A stretch of DNA of 64,000 nucleotides from Solimonas sp. K1W22B-7 (GCF_003428335.1 NZ_CP031704.1:2666001-2730000); one strand, 5' to 3'. Shown: positions 30,545-39,602, numbered from the stretch's first letter. Made by a program: numbers and translations. Notes: generated by a model from the letters alone, not told the origin.

Positions 30545-31330
30545 TCAGATCAGGCCCGGAATCACCGCGCGGCGCTGCACCGGGTAGTCCGCGAACGTGC
30601 GTCGATACCAGCGGTGATTCTCCAGTGCGCGCGGCATCAGGTTGGCCAGCGTCCACAGCAGGAACACCGCGCCGGCGGTCGACCAGGTGGCGATGGCCCA
30701 GCCAGTCCACACCAGGAACTCGCCGAAGTAGTTGGGGCAGCTGATGCGCTCGTAGAGCCAGCCGCGCGGGACCTTGTAGCCGGTCTCGCCGGGCTTGCGC
30801 AGCGCCGCCAGCATGGCGTCGGCCTTGCGATTGATGCGCCAGCCGGTGGCGAAGATGGCGGCGCCGATCAGGAAGCGCGGATCGGCCAGCCACGACAGCT
30901 CGTAGCCCTGCCCGATCTGCGACCAGGACAGGATTGCGGCATTGAGGAAGGACACGCCGATGTTGGTGCAGAACGCCAGCAACGGCACCAGCAGCGGCGT
31001 GGTGTCGCCCGGCTTCACCCGGCGGAAGAAGGGATAGACGAAGCTGCGATGGAAGTAGTGCGCCTGCCACATCGCCAGCAGGATCAGCGGTACCGGCGCC
31101 AGCGCGCGGTCGCCCATGAAGTAGATCGCGGCGAAGCCCAGCGCGGAGGGCGCTTCCATCACCACCCAGGCCCAGCGCGTCGGCACGCCGGGGCCCCACC
31201 ACCAGGCGGTCTTGTCGCCCTTGTGGCGGCCATAGGCCGCCTTGGCCACGAACATCAGGCTGGAGAACACGAACAGCGAACCGGCGAAATAGCCGATCAG
31301 CAAACCTTCATGCCACTGGGCTGCGCTCAT
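30545..31330 (-). CDS. Steroid 5-alpha-reductase C-terminal-domain membrane protein
   Basis: A 261-residue polytopic membrane protein with about six to seven hydrophobic segments. The C-terminal signature is clear: the stretch GWLYERISCPNYFGEF is followed by ALENHRWYRRTFADYP and RRAVIPGLI. This is the 3-oxo-5-alpha-steroid 4-dehydrogenase fold that uses NADPH to reduce delta-4 steroids or related enones. Bacterial members can act on steroids or serve other lipid or protein substrates, so activity is uncertain. It is about 100 bp from a divergent AraC regulator that may control it. The start ATG at 31330 opens the first membrane segment. Confidence 0.82.
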   Translation of the reverse strand: MSAAQWHEGLLIGYFAGSLFVFSSLMFVAKAAYGRHKGDKTAWWWGPGVPTRWAWVVMEAPSALGFAAIYFMGDRALAPVPLILLAMWQAHYFHRSFVYPFFRRVKPGDTTPLLVPLLAFCTNIGVSFLNAAILSWSQIGQGYELSWLADPRFLIGAAIFATGWRINRKADAMLAALRKPGETGYKVPRGWLYERISCPNYFGEFLVWTGWAIATWSTAGAVFLLWTLANLMPRALENHRWYRRTFADYPVQRRAVIPGLI

Positions 31331-31432
31331 GCAATGCACCTGCTGGGGTCCGGGGACGATGAAGCATTGTTCGCGCCGGCCAGGGGTCGCGTCTTGACAG
31401 GCATCGCCATTCCATTGGGAAATCTCGCCACC

Positions 31433-32458
31433 ATGACGATAAAACCCAGCAGCGGCGCAGCAGGCGGACAGATTTCGGCGCGCTTCGGTGCCGGGCTGCT
31501 GGAGCAGCTGCGGCTCATGGGCATTGCCCCCGAGGACCTGCTGCCGCCGCAGCGCCTGCGCGAGATCCGCGCCAGCGACGCCCGCACGCAGATGCCCCTG
31601 TCCGAATGGGTTGCGATCATGGAGGGCGCGGTCCACGTCAGCGGCGATCCCGACCTGGCGCTCAAGGCCGGTGCCGGCATCAAGCCCGGCCAGCTCGGCC
31701 TGCTGGGCCACGTGCTGATGAGCTGTGCCACGGTCGGCGAGGCGATCCGCCAGGCCGGCCGCTACCTGCGCCTGCTGCATGCCATCGGCGGCGCCGAGCC
31801 GGTGATCCGAGACGGCCAGCTGGAGGTGCCCATGTCCTGGACCGACGGCACGCTGCCCAGCCCGCTGATCGCGCAGTTCCGCCTGGCCGCCTGTGCCGGC
31901 ATGGGTCGCTGGCTCACCGGGCTGCCGGAACTGCGCATGGACGCCTGGTTCCAGTTCCCTGCCCCGCAGGACCTCAGCATCTACCAGCGCGTGTTCGGCG
32001 GCCGCCTGCATTTCGACCAGGCGCAGACCAAGCTGGCGCACCCGGTGGACTACCTGCAGCTGCCGGTGGCGATGGCCGACCCTGCCATGCAGCAGCTGGC
32101 CCAGGCGCAGGCAGAAACCCTGCTGCGCGAGCTGGCAACGGAGTCCGCCTTCCTGCAGGAACTGGATGCGGTGCTGACGCGCGGCCTGCCGCTGGGGCGT
32201 GTGTCGCTGGCGGAAACTGCCGCGGCGCTGCGCCTGTCCACGCGCACCCTGCACCGCCGCCTGGAGGAAGAAGGCACTGCGTTCCGCGCCGAGCTCGATC
32301 GCGTGCGCCGGCGAATTGCAGAGACCCTGCTGCGCGATCCACGCGTGACGCTGGCGGATATCGCCTTCCTGCTGGGCTATACCGAGCAGAGCACGTTCCA
32401 GCAGGCATTCAAGCGCTGGACGGGGAAGACGCCGGGGCAGTATCGCAGCCAGCAGTAG
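31433..32458 (+). CDS. AraC family transcriptional regulator
   Basis: A 341-residue regulator with an N-terminal arabinose-binding-like domain (about 20-215) and a C-terminal AraC DNA-binding domain (about 245-340). The latter shows SLAETAAALRLSTRTLHRRLEEE and LADIAFLLGYTEQSTFQQAFKRW, then TGKTPGQYR. The ATG at 31433 has GGGAAA upstream; the much longer open frame before it is antisense to neighbours and not coding. It diverges from the 5-alpha-reductase-like gene and is the likely local regulator. The effector is unknown. Confidence 0.9.
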   Translation: MTIKPSSGAAGGQISARFGAGLLEQLRLMGIAPEDLLPPQRLREIRASDARTQMPLSEWVAIMEGAVHVSGDPDLALKAGAGIKPGQLGLLGHVLMSCATVGEAIRQAGRYLRLLHAIGGAEPVIRDGQLEVPMSWTDGTLPSPLIAQFRLAACAGMGRWLTGLPELRMDAWFQFPAPQDLSIYQRVFGGRLHFDQAQTKLAHPVDYLQLPVAMADPAMQQLAQAQAETLLRELATESAFLQELDAVLTRGLPLGRVSLAETAAALRLSTRTLHRRLEEEGTAFRAELDRVRRRIAETLLRDPRVTLADIAFLLGYTEQSTFQQAFKRWTGKTPGQYRSQQ

Positions 32459-32592
32459 ACCCTCTCTGCCACCAGCGGGGTTGCCATCCATGGCGGGACT
32501 TCACTTCCTGATCTAGCCCCTGGCCGGCCATCCATGGCCGGCCGTGATCCGCCGCAGGCGATGCCATTTAGGCATCGCCAAAGCGCGGCAGA

Positions 32593-34068
32593 TCACCCAG
32601 GCGAAATCGGCTGCACCAGGATCCACAACCCCGCCACCGTAAACAGCATCATCAGCACCAGCATCGGCAACTGGCTCAGCACCGCCTTGCCGCGCCCCGG
32701 GAACAGGCGCAGTGCCTCGACGTGCGCGAGGTACACGCTGACGATGTGACCGAACAGGATCAGCCCCACCTGCGTGTGCCAGACCAGGCCCATCTCCGGC
32801 AGGAACGGCGCGCGGAACCTGCCCGCGGTGCCGAACAGGTTCCAGCCCCAGCCGAAGGGATCGGACAGCAAGCTGAAGATCTTCACGCCCTGGGTCAGGA
32901 TCAGCGTGTAGTAGTGCGTGATGTTGTAGACCAGCACGATCGGCAGCAGCGAGAAGGCGAAGGCCAGGGCCAGGTGCTTCATCGAATGCGGGCTGCGCGT
33001 CAGTGCCTTGGCCAGGGCGATGAAGAACAGGTACACCGCCAGGTACAGGAACGGCGACAGCAGCAGGCACAGGGTTTCGTAGGCCAGGTACCAGGGCCGC
33101 AGCTGCACGAACAGGTAGATCGGCGACTGCCCCAGCCACTCGCGCAGCAGGCCGGTGGAATCGCCCCAGAACAGCATGTACCAGGGCCGCGTCACATGCA
33201 GGCCGTCGTAGGCGGTGGACGAGAGCATGAACAGGATGAACAGCAGCAGGCTCCAGTGCTCGGCACGTTCCTGCAGCAGGCCGGTAAAGGGCGCGCGCAG
33301 CAGCAGGCGGCCGCGCTCGCCGGGCCGTGTCGCGGGGCGATAGTCCAGCGGTGCCATGCGCGCCACCAGGCGCAGGAACACCGCGAGGAATTCGCAATAG
33401 CGGAACCACGCCGCCGAGCCGAACAGCCAGACACCGGCGAGGTTGATGCCGCTGTAGATCAGCAGCAGCAGCGCCAGCGAGAACGGCCGCACGTGGAAGA
33501 ACAGCTCCAGCCAGATCAGCGCCATGTAGAAACCCAGCGCCGGCCAGTAGGCCAACGCCGGCGGATAGGCCAGGCGCCCGCGCTCGTAGCCGGGAAACAC
33601 GCGGCCGATGCCGCGCGCGATCAGCCGCCAGGGATTGAGCAGCGCATAGAGATCGCCCGCCGCCGCGCAGAGGTAGCTGAAGCCGAGCAGGAACACGACC
33701 CAGACGAAGGTCATGCTGAAGTTGCGGTAGGGGTCGCGGCTGCCGAAGAAGCCGGTGGCCAGGCACAGCAGCAGGCACAGCAGGCTCAGGCCCTGCAGCC
33801 AGGGCAGCATGCGACGAAACAGCCTGGCCGCGATGCCGTCACTGATGTCGCGCGGCGGCCGCGAGGCCGTGGCGGCCGACACCGTGACGAAGTAGCCCAC
33901 CACCAAGAAGGACAGCAGCAAGGCAGCCGCGGCGCCGTAGAGGTACATCCACAAGGGCACCGGCAGGTTGTACATCCGGCCGAAGGAATGCGCCTGCGCG
34001 GCGCAGGGAATGAAAAGCGCCGCCAGGATGGCGGCGCTGGTGAATCTCCGGCGGCTACGCAGGGACAT
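32593..34068 (-). CDS. Polytopic membrane protein, unknown function
   Basis: A 491-residue inner-membrane protein with about ten to twelve hydrophobic segments after an N-terminal signal-like stretch. Its mature start reads HSFGRMYNLPVPLWMYLYGA. Other landmarks are DPYRNFSMTFVWVVF, GDLYALLNPW, and YNITHYYTLILTQG with His residues placed in membrane helices. I recall similar proteins in Proteobacteria and Actinobacteria sometimes labelled fenitrothion hydrolase, but I cannot confirm this and the label may be wrong. The start ATG overlaps the stop of the upstream metallohydrolase lipoprotein by one base (TGATG), so the two are cotranslated and may work together at the envelope. Confidence 0.72.
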   Translation of the reverse strand: MSLRSRRRFTSAAILAALFIPCAAQAHSFGRMYNLPVPLWMYLYGAAAALLLSFLVVGYFVTVSAATASRPPRDISDGIAARLFRRMLPWLQGLSLLCLLLCLATGFFGSRDPYRNFSMTFVWVVFLLGFSYLCAAAGDLYALLNPWRLIARGIGRVFPGYERGRLAYPPALAYWPALGFYMALIWLELFFHVRPFSLALLLLIYSGINLAGVWLFGSAAWFRYCEFLAVFLRLVARMAPLDYRPATRPGERGRLLLRAPFTGLLQERAEHWSLLLFILFMLSSTAYDGLHVTRPWYMLFWGDSTGLLREWLGQSPIYLFVQLRPWYLAYETLCLLLSPFLYLAVYLFFIALAKALTRSPHSMKHLALAFAFSLLPIVLVYNITHYYTLILTQGVKIFSLLSDPFGWGWNLFGTAGRFRAPFLPEMGLVWHTQVGLILFGHIVSVYLAHVEALRLFPGRGKAVLSQLPMLVLMMLFTVAGLWILVQPISPG

Positions 34069-36260
34069 CAACGGTTGACCGTCTTCTCCCACATCTGGAT
34101 GTAGGCCTCGGCCGAGTTGTAGAGCGCGTCCAGGCCCTCACGCCCGCCCTCGAGACGGATCTCCTCGACGTAGTCGGCGACCATGCCGTAGTGGGCCGTG
34201 CCCACTTCGTCGATGTTCCAGGTCTTGCCGCTCTCCGGAACCGTCTGCAGATTGAACTTCAGCGGCGCGATGCCCTTGAACTGCGGACCCCACTCCGGTC
34301 CCTTGAACAGGGTGAAGGGGTACTGCAGCGGCGTGCTGCCGGCACCCCGCGGACCGGCGCGGTCGGCAATGCCGTTGGCGTCCATGCCGTAGCCCACCGC
34401 CATCGGCTTGCCCGCCGGCCAGATCGGCTTGAGCTTCTGGATGAACTCGACGTGACCCTTGCCGTTGGGCTTGAAGGGATAGATCAGGCCGCCCAGCGCG
34501 AGGATGTCGCGGGCCTGCTGCACCGAGATGCCGCCATGACCGCCATGGGCAGAGATCAGCGGATAGGTCGGGGTCTGCTGCTTGGCCATGTCGATCATGT
34601 CCTGCTTGATCGACAGCTCGGCATGGTCGATGTCGAGGATGAACTTCTTGTCCATCAGCTTCTGCACCGTGTAGCGGCCCAGCTCGGTCATGCCGCGAGC
34701 GTTGCACTGGCGCTTGTCCGGCGGGTACAGCGGCACCGTGCCGCCCAGCGTGCCGAGCACGATCTGCGTCAGCGGATCGTTGCCGGTGCCGGGGATCGCC
34801 GTGGTCATCCTGGCGCCGGCGTCGTAGAAGTAGGTCTCGCCTTCGCCGCCATCCGGGCAGTCGTAGGTATCCCAGAAGTGACCCGTGCCCCAGAAGCCGA
34901 CCAGGTTCAGCACCAGTCCGTCGAAGATGCCGGTGCCGCCCAATGCGCTGTCGACGTCGTGGTACGGAAACAGCTCGCGCACGCCCAGGGCGTAGACCTC
35001 GTCGATCTGGCGGTCGATGTCTTCCCGGGTGCAGCCCACCTGCTCGCCCAGGCCCAGCACCGACTTGGTCGTGCAGTTGAACAGGTTGGAAAACTCCAGG
35101 CCGGGCACCACGGCGAGCTTGCCGTCGTTGATCACCCGGCGCGCCTCGGCCGGGCTGCCGACGATGCGGAACCAGCCCTTGCCCGGGCCGCCTTCCTGTG
35201 CATCGACGTAGTCCTGCAGGGTCTTGAGGTACTTTACCTGGCCGATGCCCAGGTTCATGTCGTTGCAGTCGTAGGTCGGTGCTTCCGGCCTGACCGTGGT
35301 CATGTAGATGCGGGCCACCTCGCAGAGCGCGGCGATGTTGGTGCCCTCCGAGACCATCACGCGCAGGCCGGCCTTCCAGGCGCGCTCGACCCACTTGTAG
35401 TACATGGCCTGGTGCAGCTGCGACTGGTACGCCGGCCAGTCGACGAAGTCGGGCCAGCCCTGGGTGTCGTGCGTCACCAGCGGCGTCAGGTCGAGGATCA
35501 GGGCCTCGGGATCGCGGATGCCGTTGGGGCCGTGATAGGCCTCGCAGTTGTCCAGGGCCTCCGGTGCGCCGAAGCGGTTGTACATCTGGCCGTACATCAC
35601 GCCGCCGGCGGAAGGGCCGACCGGATGCGTGCCGTCCGACATTTCGTGGCCCATCGCCATGTGCGTGTGCACTTCGGCGAAGCCGACCACGGGCTTGTTG
35701 ATGCCACTGCCCCTGTAGGTCTGGCCGACGACGTCGTCGCTGATCTCCGGGTAGGCGGTGCAGCCGCTCGCCGGCACGAAGTTGAAGGTCGAGGGCGCGG
35801 CGGCCATCACCAGCTTGCCGGCGCTGTCCGTGGCCAGCGCCTGGCCGGCCGAGGCCGAGCTCACCGTGTACTGGCCCGGCGCGGTGGTGTCGATGGTCCA
35901 GTCGGAGCCGTCGACCGCGCGGGTCACGGTGCCCACCCCGCCGCCGTCGGTGGTCAGGATCGCCGCATCCTTGGCATGGAACAGGTAGCGGCCCAGGGCC
36001 GTGGGCTTCATGTAGAAGTGCTCGGCGGAGGCCGCGTCGGCCGCGGTGGCGGAGTAGCCGGCGCCGTCGCGCTGGATGTAGCTGTTGCCGGCCGACTTCA
36101 GCACGTAGCAGTGGTTGGCCAGGTCGTAGCGCGTCTTCGGCGCCGCATTCGCCGCGGGATTGCCCGCGCCATTGTCGCCGCTGACCGGGCTGGAATTGCC
36201 GCAGCCCCCCAGGGTTGCCAGTGCCAGTACCGCCAATGCCGCCGATTTGTGTGAAGCCAA
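34068..36260 (-). CDS. Exported lipoprotein with amidohydrolase-like metal site
   Basis: A 730-residue protein with a lipoprotein signal (hydrophobic residues about 7-19, lipobox LGGC at about 17-20). A beta-rich N-terminal part of about 150 residues resembles a carbohydrate-recognition or fascin-like domain. The hydrolase part begins with GFAEVHTHMAMGHEM, the usual first metal-binding HxH strand. It continues with IDHAELS, LISAHGGHGG and a late AVGYGMDANG Asp motif, consistent with an amidohydrolase or membrane-dipeptidase fold. Its substrate is unknown. It is translationally coupled to the downstream 491-residue membrane protein. A 266-bp structured repeat lies 90 bp upstream of its start. 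Confidence 0.78.
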   Translation of the reverse strand: MASHKSAALAVLALATLGGCGNSSPVSGDNGAGNPAANAAPKTRYDLANHCYVLKSAGNSYIQRDGAGYSATAADAASAEHFYMKPTALGRYLFHAKDAAILTTDGGGVGTVTRAVDGSDWTIDTTAPGQYTVSSASAGQALATDSAGKLVMAAAPSTFNFVPASGCTAYPEISDDVVGQTYRGSGINKPVVGFAEVHTHMAMGHEMSDGTHPVGPSAGGVMYGQMYNRFGAPEALDNCEAYHGPNGIRDPEALILDLTPLVTHDTQGWPDFVDWPAYQSQLHQAMYYKWVERAWKAGLRVMVSEGTNIAALCEVARIYMTTVRPEAPTYDCNDMNLGIGQVKYLKTLQDYVDAQEGGPGKGWFRIVGSPAEARRVINDGKLAVVPGLEFSNLFNCTTKSVLGLGEQVGCTREDIDRQIDEVYALGVRELFPYHDVDSALGGTGIFDGLVLNLVGFWGTGHFWDTYDCPDGGEGETYFYDAGARMTTAIPGTGNDPLTQIVLGTLGGTVPLYPPDKRQCNARGMTELGRYTVQKLMDKKFILDIDHAELSIKQDMIDMAKQQTPTYPLISAHGGHGGISVQQARDILALGGLIYPFKPNGKGHVEFIQKLKPIWPAGKPMAVGYGMDANGIADRAGPRGAGSTPLQYPFTLFKGPEWGPQFKGIAPLKFNLQTVPESGKTWNIDEVGTAHYGMVADYVEEIRLEGGREGLDALYNSAEAYIQMWEKTVNR

Positions 36261-36350
36261 GACCTTGTCTCCCCGTCCGTTTTATTACCGGATCATGAAG
36301 AGCCGATCCTAAGTCCCCGGTGCCCTGTTGATCTAGGGTAGAAAAGACTC

Positions 36351-36616
36351 AGGGCCTGTCACCCATTCCCCGATCGCTGCGACGGAGGCCGCCTGGGTGC
36401 AGGGCTATGTCCCGAGGCGCGCCGTGTACTTGATGTACATCAGCGACTCGGGACGCCGCCCTGCGCCCAGGCGGTCCCGCCCTTCGGGTGCCCCCGTCTT
36501 TGCCGCCATGCTGTGTTGCTCGTCAGTCTCTTATTCCCGATAAGCGACCTCCTCGCGCCTTGCCTGGCGGCAAATACGGGGGCATCGCAGCGACCGGGGA
36601 ATGGGTGACAGGCCCT
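36351..36616. repeat. 266-bp multi-stem inverted-repeat element (MITE-like)
   Basis: The ends are 32-bp inverted repeats with one mismatch (36351-36382 and 36585-36616, beginning AGGGCCTGTCACCCATTCCC). Inside are a second hairpin with 28-bp arms (36389-36416 and 36447-36474, loop holding TGTACTTGATGTACA), a short CCCG/CGGG hairpin at 36476-36488, and a third with 20-bp arms differing at one base (36489-36508 and 36565-36584). Nested this way, the strand can fold as a cloverleaf. It has no protein-coding frame of note and no obvious target duplication. It fills the gap between the PhoD stop and the upstream region of the metallohydrolase gene. Confidence 0.85.
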
Positions 36617-36621
36617 AGCCT

Positions 36622-38328
36622 TCAAAGCCTTGTCAGCACAGGCGAGCCCGCCGGCACCTCGAAGCGCGCCAGTTCCAGCGAAGGATTGGCCAGGGGCAGC
36701 TGGGCCAGCAGGCCGCGCATCGCCACCGTGCAGCGCTCCGGGGTGAATTCCACCTCCAGCCAGCCGTTGCGCGTGCCGTCCCAGTGCGAGAAATGCGGAT
36801 TGTTGGCGGTGATGTTCGGCGCCTGCAGGAACAGGTTGGCCGGCGGATTGAGCGTGGCGATCGGCGTCGCGGCGGCACAGCTGGTGATGAACTCGGTGCC
36901 CACGGCCGGGCCATCCGGATAGCCGTCGCGCAGGGTGGCGGCGCCGAAGGCGTGCAGGTCGCCGGCCAGTACCACGAGGTTGGGCGTGCCCTTCAGGGCC
37001 GCCAGCAGTTCCGCGCGCTCGGCGGTGTAGCCGTCCCAGTGGTCGGTCTCGTAGACCGCGGGCGGGGCCTGCGCGATGCGGATCGGCGAGAACGGCACCG
37101 GCAGGCCCAGCACCCGCCACTGCGCCGCGCTGCCGCGCAGCGTATCCAGCAGCCAGCGTTTCTGCGCCGCGCCCAGCATCGTGCGGCCGGCCTCGTCGCG
37201 TGCGGCGCACTCGCTCTCCAGCACCAGCTGGCGCTGGCCCAGGTTGCCCTCGCCGCAGGGATGGGGGCTGCGGTGCATGCGCAGTTCGGTCAGCGCCAGT
37301 TCCACCAGCCGGCCGAAGCGGAAGCTGCGCTCGGCTTCGAGCACGTCGGGAAAGGCCGCAGCGGGGCGGTAGGCAACGCGCACCGGCAGGTAGCGGTACC
37401 AGGCATCCAGCGCCTCGCGCACATAGGCGCTCATCGCCACCGGATCCTCGTCCAGCGGGTGGCCGGGGCCGCGCGGGCGCTCGCCGTCGAAGTAGAGATC
37501 GTTGGCGAACTCGTGATCGTCGAAGGTCGCCAGCAGCGTGTGCCGCTCCAGCAGGGCGCGCAGGTTCGCGTCGCCGCGGTGCGTGCGGTAGATCGTGAAC
37601 AGGTCCTCGCGCGTGCTGGCGTAGGAGCCACCGGAGGGCAGTGCGATGCGGCGCAGCGGCGAGATGGCGCTTTCGTAGATGAAGTCGCCCAGGTGAACGA
37701 CATAGTCCGCCTCGGCCCGCGCCATTTCGCCGAAGGCGTGGAACCAGGCCAGGGTGTAGTCCTGGCAGGAGGTCACCAGCAGGCGCAGGCTGGACAGGTC
37801 TTGTTCCGGCAGCGGCAGGGTGCGCAGGCGCCCGGCACGGCTGGAGACGCCGTCATGGGCGAAGCGGTACCAGTAGAAGCGGTTGGGCTGCAGCAACCCG
37901 TCGGTGTCGAGCTTGAGCGTGTAGTCCTGCTGCGCGGACAGGCGCGAGGCCGGCAGCGCACCGGCCGCGACCGGGCGGGTGAAGGCCTCGTCCTCCGCCA
38001 GCTGCCACAACAGGTCCTCGCCGCTGCGCAGTGCCTCCGGCGCCAGGCGCGTCCACAGCACGGCGCCGTGCGGCGTGGGGTCGCCACTGGCCAGGGAACA
38101 GGGAAACACCGCGGAGGCTTCGCCGCTGCCCAGCGGCGGCAGCGCCACCACAGAAGGCACTGCGCGCGGTACTTGTTCGCCGCCCGCGGCCCCCTCCCCG
38201 CCCGCCACCGGCGCGGAGCTGCCGCAGCCGGGCAGCAGCCCGGCCCCGCCCAGGCCGGCCATGAGGGCCAGCAGCTGACGGCGCGAAAGGGTCAGCGGTG
38301 ATCCGGCGGAGTTGGGGGTCTTGGCCAT
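36622..38328 (-). CDS. phoD: PhoD-like alkaline phosphatase, Tat-exported
   Basis: A 568-residue phosphodiesterase/phosphatase-like metalloenzyme. The N-terminus has a SRRQLLALMAG twin-arginine-type signal followed by LLPGC, so it may also be lipidated. The PhoD domain starts with an FPCSLASGDPTPHGAVLWTRL segment near residue 75. Metal ligands are seen in VHLGDFIYE, TFDDHEFAND and LVVLAGDLHAFG. It should release phosphate from esters outside the cytoplasm. The stop is six bases from the 266-bp repeat. A low-phosphate (Pho) box was not found by eye. Confidence 0.9.
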   Translation of the reverse strand: MAKTPNSAGSPLTLSRRQLLALMAGLGGAGLLPGCGSSAPVAGGEGAAGGEQVPRAVPSVVALPPLGSGEASAVFPCSLASGDPTPHGAVLWTRLAPEALRSGEDLLWQLAEDEAFTRPVAAGALPASRLSAQQDYTLKLDTDGLLQPNRFYWYRFAHDGVSSRAGRLRTLPLPEQDLSSLRLLVTSCQDYTLAWFHAFGEMARAEADYVVHLGDFIYESAISPLRRIALPSGGSYASTREDLFTIYRTHRGDANLRALLERHTLLATFDDHEFANDLYFDGERPRGPGHPLDEDPVAMSAYVREALDAWYRYLPVRVAYRPAAAFPDVLEAERSFRFGRLVELALTELRMHRSPHPCGEGNLGQRQLVLESECAARDEAGRTMLGAAQKRWLLDTLRGSAAQWRVLGLPVPFSPIRIAQAPPAVYETDHWDGYTAERAELLAALKGTPNLVVLAGDLHAFGAATLRDGYPDGPAVGTEFITSCAAATPIATLNPPANLFLQAPNITANNPHFSHWDGTRNGWLEVEFTPERCTVAMRGLLAQLPLANPSLELARFEVPAGSPVLTRL

Positions 38329-38380
38329 GGGAGCGGGGGGGGGAAAGTTGGCCCGGCGATGCTAGTGTGGTGTCTCAGAA

Positions 38381-38466
38381 GTTCGTTGAATAAATACCCC
38401 TCTCCCGCTTGCGGGAGAGGGGACTGCCATTTAGTGAAACGAACCTCTAATGCATCACATTAGAGG
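38381..38466. repeat. Intergenic hairpin cluster with CCCCTCTCCCGC stem
   Basis: A 26-bp palindrome (38397-38422, CCCCTCTCCCGC arm) is flanked by GTTCGTT (38381-38387) and AACGAAC (38438-38444) as an outer inverted pair. A separate 9-bp perfect hairpin, CCTCTAATG/CATTAGAGG, follows at 38444-38466. Similar CTCTCCCGC palindromes recur at 47175-47200 and 47256-47281. Confidence 0.7.
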
Positions 38467-38504
38467 GATGCGGCCGCAAAGGCGAAGCCACTGAGGCGAA
38501 TTTG

Positions 38505-39530
38505 CTAAGCAGGTCCCGCCGCCCGAAGCGCCTCGGCCAGGGCCAGCACCGACAGCGGCGCCGAACCCTCGGCCTTGTTGCTCACCGTGACATAGGCCGG
38601 CTGGCCCCTCCCCGTCACTCCGGCGACCAGCTTCGCCAGCGCCGCACGGGTCTCCAGGTCCGGATCCTGGAGGCGATCGTAGGGCTCGTACTGCCGACGC
38701 GCGTCCTCGTAGCCGAAAGCGCCATGCAGGGGATTCAGGTTCCAGCGGCAGACCAGCGGCCCCGGCCACAGCGCCCGCAGGATCGGCAGCTGCTCGTCGA
38801 TGCGCGGCATCTTGGCGTGCAGGCCCATGCAGTAGGTCGCGCCCGTCGCCCTCAGGGCCGCCACGAATTCCGGCGTCAGCCACTGCCGGTCGCGCACTTC
38901 CACGGCCACCGCCACGCCCGGGGTCTTCGGCAGGCTGCGCAGCAGCTGGTAGAGGGCATCCACCAGGTCGGGAATCCGCAGCAGCAGCTGCCCCGGCAGG
39001 GGACTCAGCTGGAACACCAGGGCCCCGAGCTTGCACCCCAGCCCCTCCGTGGCCGGCTCCACGAAGCTGCGCAGCGCCAGGGACGGGTCGAGGAACTCCG
39101 CGTTCATCTGCATGCCGCGGCCGGACTCGTCGCGAACCATGGCGTCCGCCACCCGGCTCGGCGCCTTGACCACGAAACGGAAGTCCTCCGGCACCTGTGT
39201 GGCGTAGGCGCCGTATTGCCCCAGGTCCAGCGGCCGGTAGAAGGCGCGGTCCAGGCTCACGGTACGGAACAGCGGGTGCTGCACGTAGGCCCCCAGCCCG
39301 TACTTCGACAGCTTCGAATCGGGATAGTCCTGGTCCCAGACCGTGCCGACCCAGCCGGCATAGGTCCAGGACGAGGTGCCCAGGCGCAGCTTGGGCGGCA
39401 GCGCGGCGGCCAGGGTTCGCAGCGCGGGGTCATGCGCGGCCGGCTGCACCTTGGCGCCACGCTTGGGCGCAGGCGGTGGTGGGGGTGAGACCGGCGGCGG
39501 ATCGAGATCCGGGAACAGGGAATCTGGCAT
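38505..39530 (-). CDS. DUF72 domain protein
   Basis: A 341-residue cytoplasmic protein of the DUF72 (YecE-like) family, which has a TIM-barrel fold and no settled function. Family marks are LRLGTSSWTYAGWVG near residue 48, a FRTVSLDRAFYRP segment, FVVKAPSRV, FQLSPLP, and VAVEVRDRQWL near the middle. The first 35 residues are a Pro-rich low-complexity leader. It is the first gene downstream of pyruvate carboxylase on this strand, but a strong terminator separates them. Confidence 0.85.
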   Translation of the reverse strand: MPDSLFPDLDPPPVSPPPPPAPKRGAKVQPAAHDPALRTLAAALPPKLRLGTSSWTYAGWVGTVWDQDYPDSKLSKYGLGAYVQHPLFRTVSLDRAFYRPLDLGQYGAYATQVPEDFRFVVKAPSRVADAMVRDESGRGMQMNAEFLDPSLALRSFVEPATEGLGCKLGALVFQLSPLPGQLLLRIPDLVDALYQLLRSLPKTPGVAVAVEVRDRQWLTPEFVAALRATGATYCMGLHAKMPRIDEQLPILRALWPGPLVCRWNLNPLHGAFGYEDARRQYEPYDRLQDPDLETRAALAKLVAGVTGRGQPAYVTVSNKAEGSAPLSVLALAEALRAAGPA

Positions 39531-39557
39531 GCAGGAATACTAGCGCTCTGTTCAAAC

Positions 39558-39587
39558 GAAAAAAGCCCGCTTGCGCGGGCTCTTTTT
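39558..39587. terminator. Rho-independent terminator after pyruvate carboxylase
   Basis: A 7-bp stem AGCCCGC/GCGGGCT with a four-base loop lies at 39564-39581, flanked by A and T tracts on both sides. It ends the leftward pyc transcript and could work in either direction. Confidence 0.9.
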
Positions 39588-39602
39588 GTTCAGCTGCGGC
39601 CT

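Noticed and set aside
30068-32458. A single 796-codon protein ending in the AraC domain
   Set aside because: The first 455 codons are antisense to the small unknown gene and the 5-alpha-reductase gene and look random; the AraC protein starts at 31433.
36351-36616. CRISPR array or rho-independent terminator
   Set aside because: There are no direct repeats with regular spacers, and the arms are far longer than a terminator stem with no T tract; it is an inverted-repeat element.
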